A stretch of 15,325 nucleotides of DNA from assembly GCA_946482345.1 (NCBI GenBank), contig CAMLRJ010000029.1:1-15325 (forward strand). The letters run 5' to 3'. This document shows, piece by piece, positions 1 through 6,725 of this stretch (position 1 is its first letter; the number at the start of each line of letters is the position of its first letter). The DNA comes from an uncultured Cellvibrio sp. (lineage in GTDB: Bacteria > Pseudomonadota > Gammaproteobacteria > Pseudomonadales > Cellvibrionaceae). Both the position numbers and the translations under genes were made by a program. The notes beneath the pieces are model-generated. The model searched no databases and was not told the origin of the DNA. It saw nothing but the letters and a program-made list of their open reading frames with translations.

Positions 1-27
1 TAATTTAAAAAATAGAGAGCAATTCTT

Positions 28-1545
28 ATGGCGAACATTAGTATCAGCAGCGGAAGTTTTACCCTTAATTCTACGACCACTGAGCCTCAGGTGAAACGCA
101 CCGACAGCGGTGCGTTTCACATCGTCATTGTTGGCGATTTTGGTGGGCGTGGTAGTCGCGGTGAAAGTAACAGTCAGCAGCTTGCCAACCGCAAAGTGAT
201 TGAGGTTGATCGCGATAATTTTGAAGAAGTGTTTACGCAATTAAACGTTCGACTGCGTATTCCGCTCTGTGAATCTGAAATTGCTTTTACTGAATTTGAT
301 AGTTTGCATCCTGATTATTTACTGGATAATGCAGATCTGTTTAGTCAATTTACCACGCTGAAAAATCGCCTGAAAAATCCGGATCAATTTGACGCTATAG
401 TGGCAGAAATGCAGGCGTTAAAAATTTATACCCCGACACAATACGAAGCCGGGCAAGCCACTGCCAACACTCAAAACCGAATTACTGAACCTTTTAAAGG
501 CAACACCAGTCTGGATTCCATTTTGGCGACTGCGCAATTACAACAAGATAACCGCACAGATATTGGCGACATACATCAATTTATAAAACAATTGGTAGCG
601 CCCTATGCGCAAGCCAAAACCGACCCGCGTTTGCCGGAAATGTTGAATGCCGTAAATGAGGCTATGGCTCAAACTCTGCGTGACTTGATGCATCAGGGTG
701 CTTTTCAAGAATTGGAAGCCAATTGGCGCGGGCTGGATTTTTTAGTGCGCCGAATTGAAACCGATGCCAATTTAAAAATATTTATTATGGATGCTACCCG
801 CGCCGAGCTGATTCAAGATGCACTTGCGCATGATGATATTGGGCAATCAGCACTTTATAAACGTATTGTTACCAGCTACCAAGTGCCAGGAAAAACACAT
901 TTCTCTTGTCTGCAATTGAATTTCACGCTGAGTGATAGTTTGGATGATTTGCATCTGGCATTTAATCTTGCGCATATGGCGGGCACTACCGGTGCAATTG
1001 CTTTGTTGGCAGGCTCGGAGTCCCTGGCAGGTTGCGAATCTTTGGTGAAACAACCTGATGTGGCAGATTGGCAGCAGTTGTCATCAGCAGAATTTGCCAC
1101 TGCGTGGCAAGCATTTCGTGAGTCTGAATTGAGTCGTCATTTGGCTCTGGTTGCGCCGAGATTTTTATTGCGCTTACCCTACGGCAACAAAACCTCGGCG
1201 ATTGATAGTTTTGATTTTTCTGAATTACCGCCGGGCCACGATCACGAATATTATTTGTGGGGCAACAGCGCGCATTTGGTGACATTGGTTTTAGCGAATA
1301 ATTTTTTGCAATTTGGTGCCAACGCCAATGCAAAATTTACCAGCGAAATCGAGAACTTGCCTCTTCACACCTATCAGGATGATGGCGAAAGCACTATAAA
1401 ACCCTGCGCTGAAATCCTGATCACCGATTCGGTAGTGAAGCAATTGGAGGCGGCAGGTTTTCTGGTAGTGCGCTCAATTGCAGGCAAAGCTGCTGTGCAA
1501 ATTCCTGCATTGCGTAGTGTATCCGGCCAGATTATTTTTTCCTGA
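28..1545 (+). CDS. tssC: T6SS contractile sheath protein, TssC (VipB/ImpC) type with TssB-like N-terminus
   Basis: A 505-residue protein of the type VI secretion sheath, which is a cytoplasmic contractile tube around Hcp. Residues about 200-505 read as the TssC/VipB family: the stretch EANWRGLDFLVRR (about 230-242), SALYKRI, then RLPYGNKT, the YYLWGNSAH segment and, near the end, LPLHTYQDDGE followed by KPCAEILIT are recognisable family landmarks. Residues about 25-140 (FHIVIVGDFGGRG, then RKVIEVDRDNFEEVF) resemble the TssB/VipA small subunit, so this may be a fused or TssBC-like sheath protein. The start is the ATG after a weak purine-rich stretch (AGAGAG). Neighbouring T6SS genes would have to lie upstream of the window; downstream genes are unrelated. 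Family assignment is solid; the two-in-one reading is inferred from motif resemblance. Confidence 0.85.
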   Translation: MANISISSGSFTLNSTTTEPQVKRTDSGAFHIVIVGDFGGRGSRGESNSQQLANRKVIEVDRDNFEEVFTQLNVRLRIPLCESEIAFTEFDSLHPDYLLDNADLFSQFTTLKNRLKNPDQFDAIVAEMQALKIYTPTQYEAGQATANTQNRITEPFKGNTSLDSILATAQLQQDNRTDIGDIHQFIKQLVAPYAQAKTDPRLPEMLNAVNEAMAQTLRDLMHQGAFQELEANWRGLDFLVRRIETDANLKIFIMDATRAELIQDALAHDDIGQSALYKRIVTSYQVPGKTHFSCLQLNFTLSDSLDDLHLAFNLAHMAGTTGAIALLAGSESLAGCESLVKQPDVADWQQLSSAEFATAWQAFRESELSRHLALVAPRFLLRLPYGNKTSAIDSFDFSELPPGHDHEYYLWGNSAHLVTLVLANNFLQFGANANAKFTSEIENLPLHTYQDDGESTIKPCAEILITDSVVKQLEAAGFLVVRSIAGKAAVQIPALRSVSGQIIFS

Positions 1546-1630
1546 TTTCACCTTCAGGATAAAACCACGTGTTCGGGATTGGTTGAATTTAATAAGTTTC
1601 CATCTAAAAAGCTCAAACAGAAAAATTTGC

Positions 1631-1666
1631 AGCTACACTTAATCGGAATCTCCCGGTTAAGTGGCT
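1631..1666 (+). promoter_or_regulatory. hairpin over the ribosome-binding region of the GGDEF gene
   Basis: An 11-bp inverted repeat (CACTTAATCGG at 1636-1646, CCGGTTAAGTG at 1653-1663, one G-U pair, 6-nt loop) can be extended by AGC/GCT with a 2-nt bulge. The only purine-rich candidate for ribosome binding (AAGTGG, 1659-1664) lies in its right arm, 6 nt before the ATG at 1671. No T-run follows on the + strand, so it does not look like a terminator in that direction. Folding would hide the translation start; this regulatory role is inferred. Confidence 0.45.
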
Positions 1667-1670
1667 GCTG

Positions 1671-2987
1671 ATGCTAAACGAAAAAGTCTCTAACACGCTG
1701 CTGTTGCTGGCCCTGGTTGTCAGCGTCATTTTGTTGTTGTCGCATTCCAGGCTGCCCCATAAAAATCTTGTTGTATGGCCGTCTACTACAAGTACGGAAT
1801 ATTTTTATGATACGGTTTTACCGGATGGAACCCGCGCTGCGGGTTGGGTTAACAAGCAGCAGCGCCACTGGCGTTGTACCTTTCCTGATAAATATCAAGG
1901 GCATTTTCCCTGTGGGATAAGTGTTTCAATTAATTCCAATCCGGTAGGTGGGATTGATCTCTCCCGGTATTCGCATGTAAAAATTAAAATTCGGTATCAG
2001 GGAAGTGCTAATAATATTCAGTTTTCAATGCGAAATTACAACTCTGCTTATGCCGTACAACATGATCCCAATAGTGCCAAATTTATGGGTGTCAGTATTT
2101 GGACGAAAGAATTAACGCCAGAGATGTTGTTGGATATACGTCAATTTACTGTTGGGCATTGGTGGCTGGTGCAATATCACCCGCCCCATAAACTGGCTAT
2201 GCCTGAATTGCACAATGTTGTCAGTTTTAATGTTGATTTTCCTTCGGTCGAAGAAATATTTGTTGGGCAACACGATATTTGGTTGGATGAAATCACTTTT
2301 GTGGGTGACTATGTTACGGCTGAGCATTGGTATTTAACGATTTTGGGAGTCTGGTTAGCCGGCATTTTTGCGTGGATTATTTTTCGATACGCTTTGCTGT
2401 ACAAACACAGTAAGCAGGATGCTTTGGCGCTGGATAAATTAAATAAAAGTAACCATGAGTTGCAATTGGAAACTGACAATCTTCGAAAAATTTCTACAGT
2501 CGATGGATTGACCAAAGCCTTTAACCGTTTTGGAATACACCAAATCATTTCCAATTTGTCCGGTATTGCCAATAACGGAAATGATGCAAGGTACGCGTTG
2601 ATTATGATGGATATAGATCATTTCAAAAAAATTAATGACACCCGTGGTCACGATGCCGGGGACAGAGTGCTGCAAACTTTAGCGGAAATTATCAGTTTCC
2701 ATTATCGAGCAAAGGATTTTTTAGGTCGCTGGGGCGGCGAAGAATTTTTAATTATTTTACCTGGAACCTCAAAAGAATATGCTATGGAATTTGCGGAAAA
2801 AATTCGTCTGATTATTTCCGAAACTCCATTTGAACCAGAAAATCCACTTAAAGTAACAGCCAGTTTTGGTGTTGCTGAAAGAAATAATAATGAAGATTTT
2901 TCAATGACATTTAAACGTGTTGATACTGCACTCTATGCCGCGAAAGCCAATGGTAGAAACTGTTGTGTAATGGCTCAGGATCATTAG
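1671..2987 (+). CDS. membrane-anchored diguanylate cyclase (GGDEF) with periplasmic sensor region
   Basis: Predicted to make cyclic di-GMP from two GTP at the inner membrane. The N-terminal hydrophobic segment (about residues 8-24) and a second one (about 220-243, starting WYLTILGVWLAGIF) enclose a periplasmic region of about 195 residues; a likely coiled coil (about 244-275) leads to the GGDEF domain (about 277-436). The active-site signature is GGEEF at 355-359, a normal variant, and the inhibitory I-site RxxD is present as R346-D349, so feedback inhibition by the product is expected. The periplasmic part is rich in beta-strand-like segments and ends in WLDEITFVG, reminiscent of jelly-roll carbohydrate-binding folds; I cannot name its family. 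Start chosen because it immediately precedes the membrane anchor. No EAL domain is present. Confidence 0.9.
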   Translation: MLNEKVSNTLLLLALVVSVILLLSHSRLPHKNLVVWPSTTSTEYFYDTVLPDGTRAAGWVNKQQRHWRCTFPDKYQGHFPCGISVSINSNPVGGIDLSRYSHVKIKIRYQGSANNIQFSMRNYNSAYAVQHDPNSAKFMGVSIWTKELTPEMLLDIRQFTVGHWWLVQYHPPHKLAMPELHNVVSFNVDFPSVEEIFVGQHDIWLDEITFVGDYVTAEHWYLTILGVWLAGIFAWIIFRYALLYKHSKQDALALDKLNKSNHELQLETDNLRKISTVDGLTKAFNRFGIHQIISNLSGIANNGNDARYALIMMDIDHFKKINDTRGHDAGDRVLQTLAEIISFHYRAKDFLGRWGGEEFLIILPGTSKEYAMEFAEKIRLIISETPFEPENPLKVTASFGVAERNNNEDFSMTFKRVDTALYAAKANGRNCCVMAQDH

Positions 2988-2992
2988 GTTAA

Positions 2993-3175
2993 TTAACAGA
3001 TTGTGGTTTCGTACTTGAGAATTAATTGCTTGTATTCTTTGTATGACAATGTACCCTGCGCAGTGTAACCTTGATTAATAATAATAGTGGGTGCGGAACG
3101 AATACCTTTGTTTTGCCATTGCGTTTACGCGGGTGAGCTTCATTTCAATTCGGATATAAAATCAATACGCAACAT
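2993..3175 (-). pseudogene. internally deleted remnant of a DsbA/FrnE-like thiol oxidoreductase
   Basis: Reading the minus strand from ATG 3175 gives MLRIDFISELK, a stop (3140-3142), SSPA, a stop (3125-3127), and then in the same frame TQWQNKGIRSAPTIIINQGY, followed by 23 more residues to TAA at 2993-2995. The first eight residues match the usual start of FrnE-type DsbA-family proteins (MxRIDFxSD), and the second piece matches their C-terminal segment (WQ..GIRSxPTxIIN..Y). Family members are usually a bit over 200 residues, so about three quarters of the gene, including the CxxC region that normally follows the start, is missing. A good ribosome-binding site AAGAGG (3181-3186) still precedes the ATG. 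Convergent with the GGDEF gene, 5 bp apart, and divergent from the HxlR regulator. Recognised from memory of the family, not by a search. Confidence 0.7.
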
Positions 3176-3178
3176 AGG

Positions 3179-3198
3179 CGCCTCTTCACAACGAGGCG
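3179..3198. promoter_or_regulatory. inverted repeat between the divergent FrnE remnant and HxlR gene
   Basis: CGCCTC (3179-3184) and GAGGCG (3193-3198) form a perfect 6-bp inverted repeat with an 8-bp spacer. It sits in the 79-bp gap between the two divergent starts, overlapping the ribosome-binding site of the broken oxidoreductase gene. An HxlR-type protein binding here as a dimer would be a natural arrangement, but it could equally be chance. Confidence 0.3.
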
Positions 3199-3254
3199 GA
3201 AAAATATCAACTGAACTTGCCAAAGGTGAGTACGAACAAAAAGGTACGTATGAA

Positions 3255-3653
3255 ATGACCGTTTCAGTAAAACCTCCAATAAATAAAGAAATTAAAGAAC
3301 CTCTGATGGAGAGAGTTGCAAAAGGTGATGTATTTGCCCGTCAGTGCCCATCAAGGATTGTTCTGAATCATGTCACCAGCCAATGGGGAGTGTTAGTGTT
3401 AGCCGCGCTTTTGACGGGAACTTATCGATTCAGTGAGTTGCGTCGAAAAGTTGGCGGCATCAGTGAACGTATGCTGACTCAAACCTTGCAACAGCTTGAG
3501 AAGGATGGATTTGTTAATCGGAAAGAATTTCCGGTGGCACCACCTCATGTTGAGTACAGTTTGACCGAGATTGGTAAAGAGATTGCGGAAAAGGTCAGTA
3601 ATTTGGTGGAGTGGATTGAAACCAATATGAGCCGTATTTCATCAGGAAATTAG
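3255..3653 (+). CDS. HxlR-family winged-helix transcriptional regulator
   Basis: A 133-residue DNA-binding regulator of the HxlR/YybR/YodB group. The hallmark CPSR (C at about residue 31) is followed by the winged-helix region: SQWGVLVLAAL, RFSELRRKVGGISERMLTQT as recognition helix, LEKDGFV, then the wing ending in PPHVEYSLTEIG. The conserved cysteine is used for redox or electrophile sensing in some relatives. An open frame extends back to 3087, but that part is antisense to the oxidoreductase remnant and reads unlike the family, so the start is placed at ATG 3255; ATG 3306 (116 residues) is the alternative. AAGG at 3241-3244 is 10 nt before 3255 and 5 nt before a two-codon frame (ATG AAA TGA, 3250-3258) whose stop overlaps the chosen start. 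It probably once controlled the divergent, now broken, oxidoreductase gene. Confidence 0.85.
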   Translation: MTVSVKPPINKEIKEPLMERVAKGDVFARQCPSRIVLNHVTSQWGVLVLAALLTGTYRFSELRRKVGGISERMLTQTLQQLEKDGFVNRKEFPVAPPHVEYSLTEIGKEIAEKVSNLVEWIETNMSRISSGN

Positions 3654-3672
3654 TCAATAGAACAATATTGAC
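3653..3672. repeat. short inverted repeat at the 3' end of the HxlR gene
   Basis: GTCAATA (3653-3659) and TATTGAC (3666-3672) form a perfect 7-bp stem with a 6-nt loop, beginning at the last base of the stop codon. No T-run follows, so it is not a standard terminator by itself. Confidence 0.35.
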
Positions 3673-3718
3673 CTTGTCAGAAACAGGAAATCATTTCAAT
3701 TCTTTGCATATCCGATAG

Positions 3719-3751
3719 GGTTTGAAGATTGCAATTCAAACCTGTTTTGTT
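3719..3751 (+). terminator. possible intrinsic terminator after the HxlR gene
   Basis: GGTTTGAA (3719-3726) and TTCAAACC (3735-3742) form an 8-bp perfect stem with an 8-nt loop, followed by the T-rich stretch TGTTTTGTT. The stem is AT-rich, so termination may be weak. The rest of the gap to the GH2 gene (3752-3818) is AT-rich and presumably holds its promoter; I could not pick a convincing -35/-10 pair. Confidence 0.4.
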
Positions 3752-3818
3752 ATGGTTACTTTCTAATAATAAATACTATTCGTAATACAACACATTCACA
3801 CAAAAATGGTTCATAAAA

Positions 3819-6644
3819 ATGAAAGACAATCTCTATTCAATTAAAAAAATTTTGCTAATCGGCATATTGGCGTTATTTTTTGTAAATCATGCTGTCGCAC
3901 AAAATGATTCCGTTCAACAACAAGCGAATGCGCGTGAGCGTATTTTGCTGGATAAGCCCTGGAAGTTTGCAATTGGCCATGCCACTGATCGCAGCAAGGA
4001 TTTTAATCATGCAACCGGGTATTTTTCGTACCTTGCAAAAACCGGTTATGGTGATGGTGCCGCCAGTGCAGCATTTGATGATCGTGCGTGGCGTACGGTT
4101 TCTATTCCTCACGATTGGGCAGTTGAAATGCCGTTTGATCCGGCTGCCAGTCACAGTCATGGTTATAAAGCATTGGGGCCGGGATTCCCGCAGTCCAGTG
4201 TGGGCTGGTATCGACACCATTTTTTTATTCCTGAAACTGATCTTGGTAAACGAATTCGTGTTGAGTTTGATGGAATACAACGTGCAGCGCGAATATTTGT
4301 GAATGGGTTTTTTGTGGGTGAAGAAAATCTGGGTAATGTCAGTCAAAGTTATGATGTTACTGCCTATTTAAATTATGGCGGCAATAATGTGATTGCTGTT
4401 CGTGCAGATGTTTCGATTGAAGCTGGTTGGTATTACGAAGGTGCAGGTATCAATCGCCATGCATGGTTACTAAAAACCAATCCTGTACATGTTGATCAAT
4501 ACGGTACTTTTGTAACGACACGTGTCGATGGTAAAAAAACTTATGTTGATGTGCAAACAACATTGGTTAATGAATACGAAAACTCTGCCATAGAAAATCT
4601 TCCTGCTGTTGCTTTCAAGCGTACGCATTCTATTGTTGATATGTCCGGCAATATTATTGCGGTAACCAAATCCAAAAAATCGATGCTTGAAACCGGTGAG
4701 CGCATTACGGAAAAAGATTCTATTCCGGTTAAAAATCCACAGCTCTGGTCATTGGAAAATCCTTATCTTTATAGATTGATAACACGCATCGAAGATACCA
4801 ATGGAAAATTATTGGATAGTTATGAAACACCCTTTGGCATTCGCACTATTGAATTTCATCCCGATAAAGGTTTTTTCCTGAATGGAAAATTGGTCAAATT
4901 AAAAGGCAGCAATAATCATGAAGATCATGCCGGTGTGGGCACAGCAACACCGGATGCATTGATTGAATATCGTTTGCAGCGATTAAAAAGTATGGGCATG
5001 AATGCTTATCGCGCATCACATGCACCTGCATCGCCAGCTTTGCTTGACGCAGCTGATCGTTTGGGAATGCTGGTAATTAATGAGACACGTTTGTCAGGTA
5101 TTAACGAATATCATTTAAACGCCGTTGAACACATGATTAAACGGGATCGTAATCATCCCAGTATTATTTTATGGTCATTGGGTAATGAAGAGTGGGCAAT
5201 TGAAGGCAATATTAAAGGTGCACGTATTGCAACCAGTATGCAAAATTTTGCACGTAAACTTGATCCAACGCGATTAAATACAATTGCAATCAGCGGTGGT
5301 TGGGGTGGTATTTCGACGACTATTGGTGTGATGGGTGTTAATTACATCAAACATGGTGATACAGATAAGCAACATAAAAATTATCCATGGCAAGTTATTG
5401 TGGGCACTGAAGAAACAACAACGCAACAAACACGTGGCATTTATGTTGAAGATAAATCGCGCGCGCATATGCCACCGCAACAAAATGGTACTTCAGGCGG
5501 TAATGCAGAACCCGGTTGGCAACACTACGCATCACGTGATTATTTGGCCGGTATATTTTATTGGACAGGATTTGATTATCGTGGTGAGCCAAATCCTTAT
5601 GGCTTCCCGGCCGTTGCTTCCCAGTTCGGCATTCTGGATTCCTGTGGTTTTCCAAAAGATGGTTATTATTATTTAAAATCCTGGTGGACCAATGAGCCTG
5701 TCCTGCACATTTTTCCGCACTGGAATTGGAAGGGGCGTGAAGGAGAAAAAATTAATGTCAGCGTGAATAGCAACAGTGAAGAAGTTGAATTGTTGCTCAA
5801 CAATAAATCCTTGGGGAAAAAAACAATGCCCCGAAATGGGCATTTGGAATGGTCTGTTGTTTACGCGCCCGGGGAATTGGTAGCTCGCAGTTTTGTTTCT
5901 GGAAAATTGTTACAGGAAACAAAATTTGCCACCACGGATGTGGCTGCCTCTATCAAACTTGAATCACATAAAAACCAAATTGTTGCGGATACCCATGATG
6001 TTGCTGTAGTGAATGTGAGTGTCCGGGATAAAAATAATTATCTTGTTCCAACAGCTGAAAATAATCTGGAATTTTTTATTGAAGGGCCAGGAAAAATAAT
6101 CGGTGTTGGTAATGGTAATCCATCATCACATGAAGCTGATGTGATGGTTGAATCTGTATCGAGTCAACCTTTAGGGGAGTGGAAAGCGCCTGATCCTGCG
6201 GATTCGAAAACGCCCGTAGACTTTTCAGTAAAATTTGACCGTCCGTCGTTGGAAAAAAATGCACGGGTCAGTTTGTTGTTAAATGCGTTGGGTCGGAATC
6301 AAACGGCAACACTTAATGGAAAAATACTTTATAGCAACGCTTCACCTGATATTTCCCGTGCTGAAATTATGATTGATGCAGCGAGTTTGCTAGACAAAAA
6401 TAATCTGCTGCAAATAACGGCAGAACCTTTTGTCGAATGGCGGGATCGTGAAGGTTTATTTCAATTCCATCCGGCAAGTTTGCGCTTGCTAATGCCTGCA
6501 GGAGGTTATAAACGTAAAGTGTTTAATGGTTTGGCGCAGGTGATAGTGCAATCTACAGGTGATGCAGGTGTGATTCGCTTGCGCGCACGAGGTGAAGGTT
6601 TGCAAGAGGCAATATTGGAAATTCCAACCGCTAAAAACCGTTGA
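3819..6644 (+). CDS. secreted glycoside hydrolase family 2 (beta-galactosidase-type)
   Basis: A 941-residue exo-glycosidase with a signal peptide (residues 1-27, cleavage after AVA). Order of parts: GH2 sugar-binding beta-sandwich (about 40-215), Ig-like domain (about 225-345), TIM barrel (about 350-625), a DUF4982-like sandwich (about 615-690) and a GH2 C-terminal Ig-like domain (about 705-775 and 895-935). Acid/base candidate is E457 in SLGNEEW; nucleophile candidate is E531 in VGTEETTTQQTRG, a context typical of the Bacteroides/xanthomonad-type GH2 beta-galactosidases that carry DUF4982. The substrate cannot be fixed from sequence; beta-galactosides are most likely, beta-glucuronides less so. 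The C-terminal domain is split by an extra segment of about 100 residues between NGNPSSHEAD and KVFNGLAQVIVQS. The start is the only ATG giving a complete signal peptide, but it has no clear Shine-Dalgarno sequence. Single-gene unit, convergent with the peptidase array. Confidence 0.88.
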   Translation: MKDNLYSIKKILLIGILALFFVNHAVAQNDSVQQQANARERILLDKPWKFAIGHATDRSKDFNHATGYFSYLAKTGYGDGAASAAFDDRAWRTVSIPHDWAVEMPFDPAASHSHGYKALGPGFPQSSVGWYRHHFFIPETDLGKRIRVEFDGIQRAARIFVNGFFVGEENLGNVSQSYDVTAYLNYGGNNVIAVRADVSIEAGWYYEGAGINRHAWLLKTNPVHVDQYGTFVTTRVDGKKTYVDVQTTLVNEYENSAIENLPAVAFKRTHSIVDMSGNIIAVTKSKKSMLETGERITEKDSIPVKNPQLWSLENPYLYRLITRIEDTNGKLLDSYETPFGIRTIEFHPDKGFFLNGKLVKLKGSNNHEDHAGVGTATPDALIEYRLQRLKSMGMNAYRASHAPASPALLDAADRLGMLVINETRLSGINEYHLNAVEHMIKRDRNHPSIILWSLGNEEWAIEGNIKGARIATSMQNFARKLDPTRLNTIAISGGWGGISTTIGVMGVNYIKHGDTDKQHKNYPWQVIVGTEETTTQQTRGIYVEDKSRAHMPPQQNGTSGGNAEPGWQHYASRDYLAGIFYWTGFDYRGEPNPYGFPAVASQFGILDSCGFPKDGYYYLKSWWTNEPVLHIFPHWNWKGREGEKINVSVNSNSEEVELLLNNKSLGKKTMPRNGHLEWSVVYAPGELVARSFVSGKLLQETKFATTDVAASIKLESHKNQIVADTHDVAVVNVSVRDKNNYLVPTAENNLEFFIEGPGKIIGVGNGNPSSHEADVMVESVSSQPLGEWKAPDPADSKTPVDFSVKFDRPSLEKNARVSLLLNALGRNQTATLNGKILYSNASPDISRAEIMIDAASLLDKNNLLQITAEPFVEWRDREGLFQFHPASLRLLMPAGGYKRKVFNGLAQVIVQSTGDAGVIRLRARGEGLQEAILEIPTAKNR

Positions 6645-6682
6645 AGAAAGTCAGCTATTAGCAACCGGATTAATTATCAGGG

Positions 6683-6717
6683 AAGAAAAAAACCACCGCT
6701 GTAATACAGTGGTGGTT
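6683..6717 (-). terminator. intrinsic terminator of the minus-strand peptidase array
   Basis: AACCACCGCTG (6691-6701) pairs with CAGTGGTGGTT (6707-6717) in an 11-bp stem with one G-U pair and a 5-nt loop. On the minus strand the stem is followed by seven T (6692-6686), then CTT. It lies 9 bp beyond the stop codon at 6726. On the + strand no T-run follows, so it serves the GH2 gene poorly if at all. Confidence 0.88.
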
Positions 6718-6725
6718 GAAGTGAA

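Noticed and set aside
1546..1670. Terminator between the sheath gene and the GGDEF gene
   Set aside because: The only strong hairpin (1631-1666) has no T-run on the + strand and overlaps the next gene's ribosome-binding region.
3087..3254. Upstream extension of the HxlR reading frame
   Set aside because: Its translation does not look like the family, and it lies antisense to the DsbA/FrnE remnant; HxlR proteins normally begin shortly before the CPSR motif.
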